This document shows, in pieces, positions 8,000 through 16,324 of a stretch of DNA of 64,000 bases. A model generated the notes under the pieces. It searched no databases, was not told where the DNA came from, and worked only from the letters and a program-made list of their open reading frames with translations. Position numbers and translations under genes: made by a program. The DNA comes from Sphingorhabdus sp. (GTDB lineage Bacteria; Pseudomonadota; Alphaproteobacteria; Sphingomonadales; Sphingomonadaceae): the NCBI RefSeq assembly GCF_023910635.1, contig NZ_JAAVVZ010000004.1, positions 62,001 through 126,000 of the forward strand. The letters run 5' to 3'. Every line of letters starts with the position of its first letter. Position 1 is the first letter of the stretch.

Positions 8000-8752
8000 A
8001 TGCGCAAGTCAATCTGCCTTCTGCCGCTCCTCGCCCTATCGCTTGTTGGTTGCGGCGAAACCATTTCCGGTGCGGTTAAGGATGTCAAAGCCATAGAGGA
8101 AAACGGCTTTGCCGACGGCAAGACAGTATCCAGCAGCGCCGTCACGACGGATGCATTCAGCACAGTTAAGGCGCTGGGCCCGGATAATATCGTGTTTGTC
8201 ACCGGTGACGCTTTTACCATCAAGGCCGAAGGCAATGCGAAAGCGGTCGCCGCGCTGCGCTACAAGATGGATGACAAAGCGATTGTCATTGGCCGGGAAA
8301 AGGGCAGTTGGTTTGGCGATGAAGGCAAAGGCGTCACGGTAACGATCACTGCGCCCGCGTTGTCCGCCGCCTCGCTCGCGGGGTCAGGTGACTTTACCGC
8401 TGACCGGATGACGGGCGACATTGTCAAAGTGAAAGTCGCCGGATCAGGCAGCTTGAACGTCGCCAATGTAGAAGCGAAGAAGCTGGAGACCAAAATCGCA
8501 GGTTCCGGCAACGCTGTTGTTTCTGGCAAGGTTGACCTCGCCGATTTCGCGGTGGCAGGTTCCGGCAGCGTCAACGCGCAGAAGTTGAATGCAACTGACG
8601 CCGATGTGTCTATTGCGGGTTCCGGCGACGTTCGGTTAACCGCGACAGGTAAGGTCAAGGCAAAGGTCGCTGGCAGTGGTGATATCAATGTCACCGGCGG
8701 CGCGGCCTGTGATGCAAAATCCATAGGTTCAGGAAGCATAAATTGCTCCTAA
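8000..8752 (+). CDS. GIN-domain (DUF2807) lipoprotein
   Basis: 250 residues. Signal peptide with lipobox LSLVGC, lipidated Cys at 19. From about residue 50 there is a right-handed beta-helix made of repeats of the AGSGS type (LAGSGDFTADR, VAGSGSLNVAN, IAGSGNAVVSG, VAGSGSVNAQK and further), the hallmark of the GIN/DUF2807 fold. These proteins are thought to be envelope adhesin- or scaffold-like; no enzymatic role is known. AAGGAG precedes the ATG. It starts a compact run of co-directional genes up to 11673 that includes a second GIN protein at 9350. Confidence 0.85.
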   Translation: MRKSICLLPLLALSLVGCGETISGAVKDVKAIEENGFADGKTVSSSAVTTDAFSTVKALGPDNIVFVTGDAFTIKAEGNAKAVAALRYKMDDKAIVIGREKGSWFGDEGKGVTVTITAPALSAASLAGSGDFTADRMTGDIVKVKVAGSGSLNVANVEAKKLETKIAGSGNAVVSGKVDLADFAVAGSGSVNAQKLNATDADVSIAGSGDVRLTATGKVKAKVAGSGDINVTGGAACDAKSIGSGSINCS

Positions 8753-8771
8753 ATCAAGGCAGCCTTAGCGC

Positions 8772-9395
8772 ATGAGCAATTGGTGGGACAGAAACGTCGT
8801 GCCGCGCTTAATCGGTTGCGCATGTACGCAACCTGCGGTGATGCGCGACAGAGCTAAAGTGGTACCCTTTGCCGCCGGAGATGTGCTGGAGTTGGGCTGC
8901 GGTGCGCCTAACCTCGATTATTATGACTGGAACAATGTGCGTTCGCTGTCAGGTGTGGACCCATCTGCTGAATTGCTTGCCCGCGCACAGCTCGCGTTGG
9001 AAAGCAAAGGGATAAAAGCCAACTTCATTCCCGGCGTCGCAGAGGCGCTCCCCTTCGCCAGCAGCAGTTTCGACTGCGTTGTCACAACCTTCACGCTATG
9101 TTCGGTGCAGGACCCAAGCGCCGCTTTATCAGAGGCAAAGCGCGTGCTTAAGCCCGGTGGTCGATTGCTGTTCGTCGAACATGGCCGTGCGCCAGATTCG
9201 TCGGCCGCTGCGTGGCAAAACCGTATCGAGCCGATCTGGAAACGGATTGCCGGAGGTTGCCATTTGACCCGGCCAGTGACTCAGGCCATATCTGACGCTG
9301 GCTTTGTGTGTAATGCGCCGCAAGGGCATTATATGAAAAGGACACCAAAATGGCTTGGCTGGGTCGAATGGGGCGAGGCAAGATTGGCGGACTAA
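8772..9395 (+). CDS. Class I SAM-dependent methyltransferase
   Basis: 207 residues with the Rossmann methyltransferase motifs: VLELGCGAPNLDYY (motif I, about 38-51), SGVDPSAELLARA (acidic residue binding the ribose), the AEALPFASSSFDCVVTTFTL region, and RVLKPGGRLLFVEHGR. This is the UbiE/Methyltransf_11 type, acting on small molecules or lipids; the substrate cannot be read from the sequence. It starts 19 bases after the first GIN gene and its 3' end overlaps the second GIN gene by 46 bases, so expression is likely coupled. Confidence 0.88.
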   Translation: MSNWWDRNVVPRLIGCACTQPAVMRDRAKVVPFAAGDVLELGCGAPNLDYYDWNNVRSLSGVDPSAELLARAQLALESKGIKANFIPGVAEALPFASSSFDCVVTTFTLCSVQDPSAALSEAKRVLKPGGRLLFVEHGRAPDSSAAAWQNRIEPIWKRIAGGCHLTRPVTQAISDAGFVCNAPQGHYMKRTPKWLGWVEWGEARLAD

Positions 9396-10108
9396 CCGTC
9401 GCTTTGTTGCTGTCCGCAGGCTTGAACATCGCGGCACCAGTGGCGGCGGAAGACCGCAAGATGCTGGTCGCCAGTTTTGAAAACATTTTGGTTACTGGTG
9501 ACATTCATGTCGAAGTTCAGACTGGAAAGGCCCCGTCCGCCCGCGTGTCAGGCGACAAACGCGCTTTGGATGCGCTAAAGCTGGAACGGGTGGGTATGAC
9601 CTTGCGGGTCCGGCTTCAGGGTGCCCTCAACGATGCGAAGGGCGCTCGAATGACTCAGCCCGTCGTGGTGCGGCTATCCACACAAAATATCAAAAACATG
9701 GCCGTCGCCGGCAACGGAAGTTTGAAAATTTCCAATGTCGAACAAGCCGACGCCGTCCGTATGCTGATTACGGGCAACGGTTCGATCTTTGTAGACTCGT
9801 TGGTTGCCGACAAATTTTCCGCAGACATCAATGGAAACGGCCAAATCGGTATCAGCAGGGGTAATGCCCGCCAAGGTCAAATCACGCTTAATGGCGCTGG
9901 CAAGTTTGACGCTGCTGACGTCAAAATGCGTATGGTTCGCCTTGAACATATCGGCAATGGCGACTCCAAAATAAATGTCGCCGAAGAAGCCGATATTTTT
10001 AATCGCGGCGCAGGCAATATTAGCGTTACTGGAAGTGGAAGCTGTTTCATTAAACAGGCTGGGAACGCCGCTATCAATTGTGCTCAGATCGAAAAAGGAT
10101 CGCGTTAA
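9350..10108 (+). CDS. GIN-domain (DUF2807) secreted protein
   Basis: 252 residues with an N-terminal signal peptide (hydrophobic LTVALLLSAGLNIAAPVAA) but no lipobox, so probably periplasmic or exported. The body has the repeated G-N-G-S turns of a DUF2807 beta-helix (VAGNGSLKISN, ITGNGSIFVDS, INGNGQIGIS, VTGSGSCFIK). Two C-terminal cysteines (SGSCFIK and INCAQ) could form a disulfide. The ATG at 9350 follows AAGGAC and lies inside the end of the methyltransferase gene. It is a diverged second version of the protein at 8000, which ends INCS at the same place in the fold. Confidence 0.83.
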   Translation: MAWLGRMGRGKIGGLTVALLLSAGLNIAAPVAAEDRKMLVASFENILVTGDIHVEVQTGKAPSARVSGDKRALDALKLERVGMTLRVRLQGALNDAKGARMTQPVVVRLSTQNIKNMAVAGNGSLKISNVEQADAVRMLITGNGSIFVDSLVADKFSADINGNGQIGISRGNARQGQITLNGAGKFDAADVKMRMVRLEHIGNGDSKINVAEEADIFNRGAGNISVTGSGSCFIKQAGNAAINCAQIEKGSR

Positions 10109-10620
10109 TGACCTTAAGCCCGTTTAGTCGGTACGGTGCCTTTGCCATCGCACTGTCTCTCACCGCCTGCAATATGCCTGCCAATGGCGTAACCTCGGCC
10201 GCTGGTTGCACTCCAGGCGCAGCCGCAGGCCAGTCCATAGCGGGACTGGAGCAAGTGATCTTATGCGTCACCAATGCCACCAAAACGCATAGCTTCACCG
10301 TTGAGGCCGCAAGAACAAGCGCAGAGCAAGCCAAGGGGCTTATGTTTCGGACGGACCTGCCCGACAATGCGGGTATGATTTTTCCTTTTCCAGAACCGCG
10401 CGTTGCGAGTTTCTGGATGAAAAATACTGTTATCCCCTTGGACATCATCTTCGTGCGCGCGGATGGCACGATTGAGAGTATCGCCGACAACACAATCCCT
10501 TATTCCACAACACCCGTTGTGTCGGGCGAGCCAGTTGCTGCTGTGCTGGAATTGCGCGGCGGTCTCGCGGCTGAACTGGGAATTGTTGCCGGCGACAAGG
10601 TGCAATGGACAACGAAATAA
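10108..10620 (+). CDS. DUF192 family lipoprotein
   Basis: 170 residues. Signal peptide with lipobox LSLTAC. The DUF192 domain occupies about 60-168, with RTSAEQAKGLMFRTDLPDNA, then FPEPRVASFWMKNTVIPLDI and a C-terminal LELRGGLAAELGI segment. Function of DUF192 is not established. The ATG overlaps the preceding TAA (TAATG), with AAAAAGGA upstream, so translation is coupled to the GIN gene. Confidence 0.85.
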   Translation: MTLSPFSRYGAFAIALSLTACNMPANGVTSAAGCTPGAAAGQSIAGLEQVILCVTNATKTHSFTVEAARTSAEQAKGLMFRTDLPDNAGMIFPFPEPRVASFWMKNTVIPLDIIFVRADGTIESIADNTIPYSTTPVVSGEPVAAVLELRGGLAAELGIVAGDKVQWTTK

Positions 10621-10660
10621 GGATTGCGCGGAATCATGCTTGGTCCTAATCGCAAAAGCC

Positions 10661-11047
10661 ATGGGTATTCTAAGTAAAATCTTCACCTGGTGGGACGGCG
10701 CGACGATTGGCACGTCAATCTATAGCTGGCGCAAAGGCAAGGCTGTGGGCGCTGACGCCTTAGGCAATCGATATTATCAATCATCCGACGGCAAACGCCG
10801 CTGGGTGATCTATAACGGCCCCAATGATGCAAGCCGCGTATCGCCCGATTGGCATGGCTGGTTGCATGGCACACATGATGGCGATCCGGAGAGCTACTTG
10901 CCGCCACACAGGGGCTATGAAACCGCAGCGGTGCCAAATCTCACAGGCACCGATGCTGCCTATCGTCCAGCAGGGTCCATTGAGCGTGGCGGCCATCGTG
11001 CACGCGCGACGGGTGATTATGAGGCATGGAGTCCCGACGCATCATGA
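10661..11047 (+). CDS. NDUFA12-like complex I accessory protein
   Basis: 128 residues. It matches the NDUFA12 (B17.2) family: TWWDGATIGTSIYSWRKGKA near the N-terminus, then GNRYYQSSDGKRRWVIYNG and PDWHGWLHGT, a region containing the conserved W-H-x-W-L-H motif. In alphaproteobacteria this is a supernumerary subunit of NADH:ubiquinone oxidoreductase at the inner membrane. The ATG at 10661 begins MGILSKIFTWWDG, as in homologues. The next gene starts with an ATGA overlap. Confidence 0.9.
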   Translation: MGILSKIFTWWDGATIGTSIYSWRKGKAVGADALGNRYYQSSDGKRRWVIYNGPNDASRVSPDWHGWLHGTHDGDPESYLPPHRGYETAAVPNLTGTDAAYRPAGSIERGGHRARATGDYEAWSPDAS

Positions 11048-11673
11048 TCCGCTCGCGCGGTTTAATCTGGTTGCCGCTGTTGGCAACGCTTGCCGCGTGC
11101 GGTGCTTCAGAGGACGAAACGCTTGCGCCCGCGAAATCGGGCGAGGCCCTTGCGACCAGCGACAAAATTGTGGCCATGTCCGGCGCAAATATTGGTACCC
11201 CCATGGCAGAACGCGTTGCCGTGCTTGGCCTTTTGAACAAGCGAAATGGTCAAACGCGGGACGTTGAGCTAAAACCTGGCGAAGCTATTCGCTTTGACAA
11301 GGTGGTCATCCGACTCAGGGCTTGCGAGAAAACAGCGCCGTGGGAAACTCCACCTGACGAAGGTGCATTTGTGCAGTTGCTCGTGAATGAGCGCCCCCCC
11401 GGCACGACTGAGGCCGAAAGATGGCGTAATGTTTTTTCGGGCTGGCTGTTCAAGGAAAATCCCGCAGCCAATGTTGTCGAGCACCCGATTTACGATGTGT
11501 GGATCAAGACTTGCAAAATGCGCTTCCCCGGCGAAGAAGCGCCCGTAGAGAAGAAATCTTCTGAAGAAGCTCCTGCAGCGGATCCAGCAGCCAAAGCGCC
11601 GTCAAGTGAACCCCAGTCGCCGCCTGAGGCCGCCCCCGCTGCGGTTGAAGAAGCCAGCCCTGACGGGGCTTGA
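11044..11673 (+). CDS. DUF2155 domain lipoprotein
   Basis: 209 residues from the ATG that overlaps the previous stop (ATGA at 11044). Signal peptide with lipobox LAAC. The DUF2155 domain spans about 50-160 and contains VAVLGLLNKRNGQTRDVELK, RLRACEKTAPWE and FSGWLFKENPAANVVEHPIY. The remaining 45 residues are an Ala/Pro/Glu/Ser-rich tail with no predicted fold. Function unknown; the NDUFA12-DUF2155-aat order is common in sphingomonads. The last 184 bases overlap, tail to tail, the end of aat on the other strand, and the low-complexity tails of both proteins come from that overlap. Confidence 0.85.
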   Translation: MIRSRGLIWLPLLATLAACGASEDETLAPAKSGEALATSDKIVAMSGANIGTPMAERVAVLGLLNKRNGQTRDVELKPGEAIRFDKVVIRLRACEKTAPWETPPDEGAFVQLLVNERPPGTTEAERWRNVFSGWLFKENPAANVVEHPIYDVWIKTCKMRFPGEEAPVEKKSSEEAPAADPAAKAPSSEPQSPPEAAPAAVEEASPDGA

Positions 11674-12251
11674 ACGGCGTTCGTTAGGGCAGCCTCAAGC
11701 AGTTTAAGATACGCGCTTTGCGTCATTTCGATTGCCCCTAGGCTGGCCAAATGGTCGGTCATGAACTGGCAATCGAGCAATTCAAACCCGCCCAGTCGAA
11801 GCCGTGCGACCAGCCACGCCAAAGCAACCTTCGACGCGTCGGTTTCGCGCGAGAACATGCTTTCCCCGAAAAACGCGCGCCCCAAGGCCAGCCCGTAAAG
11901 CCCGCCCACGAGGCGACCTTCCGACCAGCATTCGATGCTATGTGCCCGCCCCTGTTGGTGCAAGCGGCAGAAAGCCTCTTCGATATCTGGATTAATCCAG
12001 GTGTCGCGTCGGTCCGCTTGCGATTCGGCACATGTGGCAATGACCTGCGCAAATGCGGTGTCGGCAGTGACCACAAACCGATCCTGCCGGATAGTTTTGG
12101 CAAGCGACCTTGACACACGAAAGCCATCCAGTGGCATAACCGCCCGAAACTCTGGTTCAATCCAAAAGGTATCGGGGTCATCACGGGCGTCGGACATCGG
12201 GAATATGCCATTGGCGTAGGCCTGAAGCAGTAAATCCAGATCGATGGGCAA
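11490..12251 (-). CDS. aat: Leucyl/phenylalanyl-tRNA-protein transferase
   Basis: 253 residues. The conserved core has LLLQAYANGIFPMSD, FWIEPEFRAVMPLDGFRVSR, HSIECWSEGRLVGGLYGLAL and GRAFFGESMFSRETDASKVA. Aat adds Leu or Phe to proteins with N-terminal Arg/Lys so that ClpAP can degrade them. The best start is TTG at 12251, with AAAGGA six bases upstream; the reading frame stays open into a repeat element at 12281, but a start there would lack homology. The core ends near residue 190; the further 60 residues are Ala/Gly/Ser-rich and read antisense to the DUF2155 gene, so the normal stop appears lost or the overlap is ancestral. Confidence 0.88.
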   Translation of the reverse strand: MPIDLDLLLQAYANGIFPMSDARDDPDTFWIEPEFRAVMPLDGFRVSRSLAKTIRQDRFVVTADTAFAQVIATCAESQADRRDTWINPDIEEAFCRLHQQGRAHSIECWSEGRLVGGLYGLALGRAFFGESMFSRETDASKVALAWLVARLRLGGFELLDCQFMTDHLASLGAIEMTQSAYLKLLEAALTNAVQAPSGLASSTAAGAASGGDWGSLDGALAAGSAAGASSEDFFSTGASSPGKRILQVLIHTS

Positions 12252-12280
12252 ATGATGTCCTTTCGTGTCCGTCCTATTTA

Positions 12281-12457
12281 GGGTCAGGACCACTTAAATC
12301 CACCTTCGCGGCGTCAAGACGTCCTTCGGATTTGACCCATTTTGCCCATTGCCGCGTTGGCAAAGCTAGACTTAGAACCACTAAGCCTGCGCTTTGCCGC
12401 CTTGCACTGAACAGTATGGCCTCAAACCGCGAAGGTGGATTTAAGTGGTCCTGACCC
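12281..12457. mobile_element. MITE-like element, copy 2 (177 bp)
   Basis: Flanked by TA on both sides (12279-12280, 12458-12459). The terminal inverted repeats are perfect for 31 bases (33 with the TA): GGGTCAGGACCACTTAAATC at the left and its inverse at the right. The interior holds a short stem CTTAG-AACCA-CTAAG. No coding capacity. It lies between the divergent aat and purC genes, 29 bases upstream of the aat start codon and 13 bases upstream of the likely purC -35 box. Confidence 0.9.
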
Positions 12458-12470
12458 TACCTATCTCGAA

Positions 12471-12499
12471 TTGCGCCGACGCATGCAATGGATTATAGC
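12471..12499 (+). promoter_or_regulatory. Putative purC promoter
   Basis: TTGCGC (12471-12476), a 17-base spacer, then TATAGC (12494-12499). Transcription would begin near 12506, just before the stem-loop. Match to a sigma70-type promoter is by eye. Confidence 0.45.
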
Positions 12500-12508
12500 G
12501 TACATAAT

Positions 12509-12554
12509 CGCCCCGGCAGAGTTAGGCTCTTCAATGGCCAACTCCACCGGGGCG
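12509..12554 (+). ncRNA. Stem-loop in the purC 5' leader
   Basis: A three-part hairpin: CGCCCCGG pairs with CCGGGGCG, then symmetric CA/CA internal loop, GAGTT with AACTC, then GGC with GCC around a 9-base loop. It ends 30 bases before the purC ATG and is not followed by a T run, so it is not a simple terminator. It would sit at the very 5' end of the transcript if the proposed promoter is right. It matches no riboswitch class I know. Confidence 0.6.
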
Positions 12555-12584
12555 CATCATTTCAAGCAAAGTCAGGGACCGCAT

Positions 12585-13364
12585 ATGACCCGCCGCCGCA
12601 AAATATACGAAGGCAAGGCCAAGATTCTTTATGAAGGTCCTGAACCCGGCACGTTAATCCAATATTTCAAGGATGATGCCACCGCCTTCAATGCCCAGAA
12701 AAAGGGCACAATTTCCGGTAAAGGCGTCATCAACAACCGCGTGTCGGAACATGTCTTTACGCGGCTGAGCCATATCGGCATCCCGACGCACTTCATTCGT
12801 CGCCTCAATATGCGCGAACAGTTGATCCGTCAGGTTGAGATCGTCCCCATCGAGGTCATCGTGCGCAACGTGGCCGCCGGTTCCTTGTCCAAACGCCTTG
12901 GTATCGAAGAAGGCACGCCGCTTCCGCATACCTTGCTCGAATATTGTTACAAGGACGACAGCCTTGGCGACCCATTGGTTGCAGAGGAGCATATCGCCTG
13001 CTTTGGTTGGGCGACACAGGAGGAAATGCAGGACATTTCGTCCATGGCGATCCGCATCAATGACTTCATGTGTGGTATGTTTGCCGCCATCGGCATCCGG
13101 CTTGTGGACTTCAAACTTGAGTTTGGGCGCTTGTTCGATGGCGATTTTTCGCGGATCATCCTGGCCGACGAAATCAGCCCTGATGGTTGCCGCTTGTGGG
13201 ACATTGAAACCGGTGAGAAGCTGGACAAGGACCGGTTCCGTCGTGACCTTGGCGGCGAAGCCGAGGCCTATCAAGAAGTCGCCCGCCGCCTTGGCTTGAT
13301 GCCGGATGAAAGCGAAGGGGCCGTTCTCGATATGGTAAGCCACCGATTACGCAAAGGTAAGTGA
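12585..13364 (+). CDS. purC: Phosphoribosylaminoimidazole-succinocarboxamide synthase
   Basis: 259 residues, full length. SAICAR synthase joins CAIR and aspartate with ATP in step 8 of purine synthesis. Seen motifs: [20 protein letters not shown] (nucleotide binding), [37 protein letters not shown], and [19 protein letters not shown] with [16 protein letters not shown] (substrate and Mg sites). The ATG at 12585 begins [10 protein letters not shown] as in homologues. Upstream are a repeat element, a likely promoter and a leader stem-loop. purS and purQ, which follow purC in many alphaproteobacteria, are not next to it; an M16 peptidase is. Confidence 0.95.
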   Translation: MTRRRKIYEGKAKILYEGPEPGTLIQYFKDDATAFNAQKKGTISGKGVINNRVSEHVFTRLSHIGIPTHFIRRLNMREQLIRQVEIVPIEVIVRNVAAGSLSKRLGIEEGTPLPHTLLEYCYKDDSLGDPLVAEEHIACFGWATQEEMQDISSMAIRINDFMCGMFAAIGIRLVDFKLEFGRLFDGDFSRIILADEISPDGCRLWDIETGEKLDKDRFRRDLGGEAEAYQEVARRLGLMPDESEGAVLDMVSHRLRKGK

Positions 13365-13424
13365 ATCAATAATTTACATAAGAATATATTGCAGTCTCCA
13401 AGCTTTTGCGGAAGACTGTAGCGT

Positions 13425-16283
13425 GTGAGAATCGCGCTTAACCTTCTATCTGCGGTTGCAATCTTTTTTGCTGGAGCGACATCCTCGCTTGCCGCGCCTG
13501 CAGAGCGGACTCAGCCGTGGAACGCCGAGACATCCGACCTCGAACCGGACGCCAGCATCATTTACGGGCGGCTACCCAATGGTCTGCGCTACGCCATTCG
13601 TCCGAATCAGCGTCCACAGAATCAGGTGCTGGTTCGCATGACCATCGACTTCGGCTCCGCGGCGGAGGCGGAGGACGAGCAGGGTCTTGCGCATTTCATC
13701 GAACATATGGCCTTTAACGGCAGTACCAATGTGCCTGAGGGCGAAATGGTCAAAATGCTTGAGCGGCTTGGTCTGTCCTTTGGTGCCGATACCAACGCCT
13801 CGACTGGCTATACGCAAACGGAGTATAAATTAGACTTGCCAAAGTCGGACCCGCATCTGATTGAACGTGCGCTGTTTTTGATGCGTGAGACGGCGCGGGA
13901 AATATCGTTCAAGCCGGCAGCAATTGACCGCGAGCGCGGGGTTATTTTGGCGGAAAAAAGCGCGCGCGAAAATTTTGGTTTTCAAAGCGGACGTGCGGCG
14001 AACAACCTGTTTTACCCGGGTACTTTTTACGCCACGCGTTACCCCATCGGCACAACCGATGTCATTCAATCGGCACCTGCGGAGCGGATGCGCGCGCTGT
14101 ATCGCAAATATTATCGCCCGGACCGCATCAAAATCATCATCGTTGGCCCGGTAGATCCCGTGGCCATTGAACGCGAACTGGTGGCCAAATTTGCGGACTG
14201 GCGCGCGGATGCGCCGCCATTGGGCGCACTCGACCAGTGCCTATTGGATACCAACCGCGCATTATCCGCGCAGAGCTTCGTACATCCAGAGATTAGCGAG
14301 AGCATGAGTGTTCAGCAGTTTTTGCAGGATAAAAAGCGGCCTGACACCTTAGAACGCGGGATGATTGAGCTCAAAATGGGCATCGCAAGCGCGATCATAT
14401 CACGCCGCATGGCGCGCCGATCCCGCGAAGAAGACATGCCGTTTTTGGGTGGCGGTGTGACTTTCGACTTCGGTCTGTGCGACCAATATGCAACCATTGG
14501 CTATGGCGTCGCGGGTAAGGACGGCAGTTGGCGTTCATTGCTCGCCTTTACCGAGCAAACTGTTCGCCAAGCCGTGGAATATGGGTTTGAAGAATCCGAG
14601 ATTGCCGAACAGATAAAGCGTCTGGACGCACAATATGAAAATGCCGCCAAAGATGAAGGTACAGAATCAAGCGCCGCCATTGCAAACGCCTTGGTCAGTC
14701 TGGACGAGGACGTGTACAACTCGGACAAATATCGCCAGTTGTTGTGGCAACAGATACGCCCGTTTATAACACCGGCGGCGATCACTTCCGAATTTGCATT
14801 TTGGTTCCGCCAAATGGATCGACCGCAGATTTTCCTGACAACAAAGCAGAGCGCGGCTATTCCCGAGGATGAGATATTGGCCGCTTATGCCGTCAGTCAG
14901 GGAACGCCAATTGCTGCGCCGATGGCGCGGGCGGCGTCAAGCTTTGCTTACACAGACTTCGGCCCCGCCGGAGCTGTCATTGCCGACAAGACGATTGCAG
15001 ATTTGGGCATTCGCACCATCCGCTTTGCCAATGGCGTGTTGCTGAACCTTAAAAAAACCGATTTTGAAGACAATCGAGTCCGCTATTCGCTGCGCATTGA
15101 TGGTGGCCAGCTGCATTTTGGTACGCAAAATGCTGTCTTGGCCTTACTGATGTCGGCGACATATGTTTCTGGCGGCCTTAAAGCCCATGATATTGAAGAT
15201 TTGCGATCCATCTTGGCCGGAACAACGGTGTCCCCCGCATTCGGTGTTGCCGACAGATATTTTGGCGCAGCCGGTGCTGTGGCACCAGCGGATTTGGTGC
15301 GGCAATTGCAAGTCATGGCAGCATATACCACCCATCCGGGCTATTCGGAAAATGCCCTTCGCCTGTTTCGCCGTCCGCTGCCCGAATTATATGCGCGATT
15401 GGACGCTGTTCCGGGGTCCGCGCTTTCGGTCGCCATGTCGAGCATCATGAACGATGATGATCCGCGCTTTACGCTGCCGCCTCTCAAGGCCCTACAGGGT
15501 GCAGATTTTGAAATGCTAAAGACGGTGTTGGGCGACGCATTAAAACAGAATCGCTTAGAAATCGCATTGGTCGGCGACTTGGATGAAGAAGCGGCCATCG
15601 CGGCTGTTGCACGCAGTTTTGGAGCCCTCCCGACGCGCGCGGATGGCGGGAAGGATTATAGCGCGCAACTTCAACCGGGCTGGAGCGCAAAGCGCGGGAA
15701 TTTTGATATTCCCCATAATGGCGAGGCGAACCAGTTGGCGTGGCGCCGTATATGGACAACCACGGGCGATAATGACCAGAAAACCACCCAATCCATGGAT
15801 CTTCTTGCACGCGTTGCGACGCTGCGTCTGACCGATGAATTGCGCGAGAAATTGGGTGCGACTTATGGCGTGTCCGCGCAGTCCGACATGTCCAACCTGT
15901 ATCTGCAGCGGGGCACATTTTCCGTATCTACCGCTGGCGACCCCAAAGATATTGCGACGATAGAATCGACTGTCGACCAAGTCATATCGGCGTTGGTAAA
16001 GTCACCGGTTGATCCCGACGTGTTCGAAAGGGCGCGCAAACCCGTGCTTGAAAGCTACGCCGATTGGAAAAAGCAAAACGACACTTGGCTTGGTGTCGTT
16101 GCGGAGGCACAGACAAGCACCAACAAGTTGAGCCGCTTCCGACAAGCCGAGGCAAATTTTGCGTCGATAACCACGCAGGACCTGTGGGCATTGGCCAAGC
16201 TTTATTTGAGCAAAGCTGCAGAGTTCACATTCCGCGCACTACCCGATGAAATGGTCAGCGGTGGCCTAGAATCCGCCGAATAG
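13425..16283 (+). CDS. M16 family zinc metallopeptidase (two-domain, secreted)
   Basis: 952 residues with an N-terminal signal peptide (LNLLSAVAIFFAGATSSLAA), so probably periplasmic. The inverted zinc motif HxxEH is seen in GLAHFIEHMAFNGSTNVPEG near residue 89, with the downstream Glu helix ERGVILAEKSAREN. The second half is a diverged, catalytically inactive M16 repeat (DFEDNRVRYSLRIDGGQL onward), as in pitrilysin/PqqL-type enzymes. Likely role: degradation of peptides in the periplasm. Two GTG codons (13423, 13425) are near; the one at 13425 is in frame. Monocistronic, 60 bases after purC. Confidence 0.88.
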   Translation: MRIALNLLSAVAIFFAGATSSLAAPAERTQPWNAETSDLEPDASIIYGRLPNGLRYAIRPNQRPQNQVLVRMTIDFGSAAEAEDEQGLAHFIEHMAFNGSTNVPEGEMVKMLERLGLSFGADTNASTGYTQTEYKLDLPKSDPHLIERALFLMRETAREISFKPAAIDRERGVILAEKSARENFGFQSGRAANNLFYPGTFYATRYPIGTTDVIQSAPAERMRALYRKYYRPDRIKIIIVGPVDPVAIERELVAKFADWRADAPPLGALDQCLLDTNRALSAQSFVHPEISESMSVQQFLQDKKRPDTLERGMIELKMGIASAIISRRMARRSREEDMPFLGGGVTFDFGLCDQYATIGYGVAGKDGSWRSLLAFTEQTVRQAVEYGFEESEIAEQIKRLDAQYENAAKDEGTESSAAIANALVSLDEDVYNSDKYRQLLWQQIRPFITPAAITSEFAFWFRQMDRPQIFLTTKQSAAIPEDEILAAYAVSQGTPIAAPMARAASSFAYTDFGPAGAVIADKTIADLGIRTIRFANGVLLNLKKTDFEDNRVRYSLRIDGGQLHFGTQNAVLALLMSATYVSGGLKAHDIEDLRSILAGTTVSPAFGVADRYFGAAGAVAPADLVRQLQVMAAYTTHPGYSENALRLFRRPLPELYARLDAVPGSALSVAMSSIMNDDDPRFTLPPLKALQGADFEMLKTVLGDALKQNRLEIALVGDLDEEAAIAAVARSFGALPTRADGGKDYSAQLQPGWSAKRGNFDIPHNGEANQLAWRRIWTTTGDNDQKTTQSMDLLARVATLRLTDELREKLGATYGVSAQSDMSNLYLQRGTFSVSTAGDPKDIATIESTVDQVISALVKSPVDPDVFERARKPVLESYADWKKQNDTWLGVVAEAQTSTNKLSRFRQAEANFASITTQDLWALAKLYLSKAAEFTFRALPDEMVSGGLESAE

Positions 16284-16324
16284 CGTTCGAAGCCGTTTCG
16301 TCTCAATTTTGGCGGCTCACCTTT

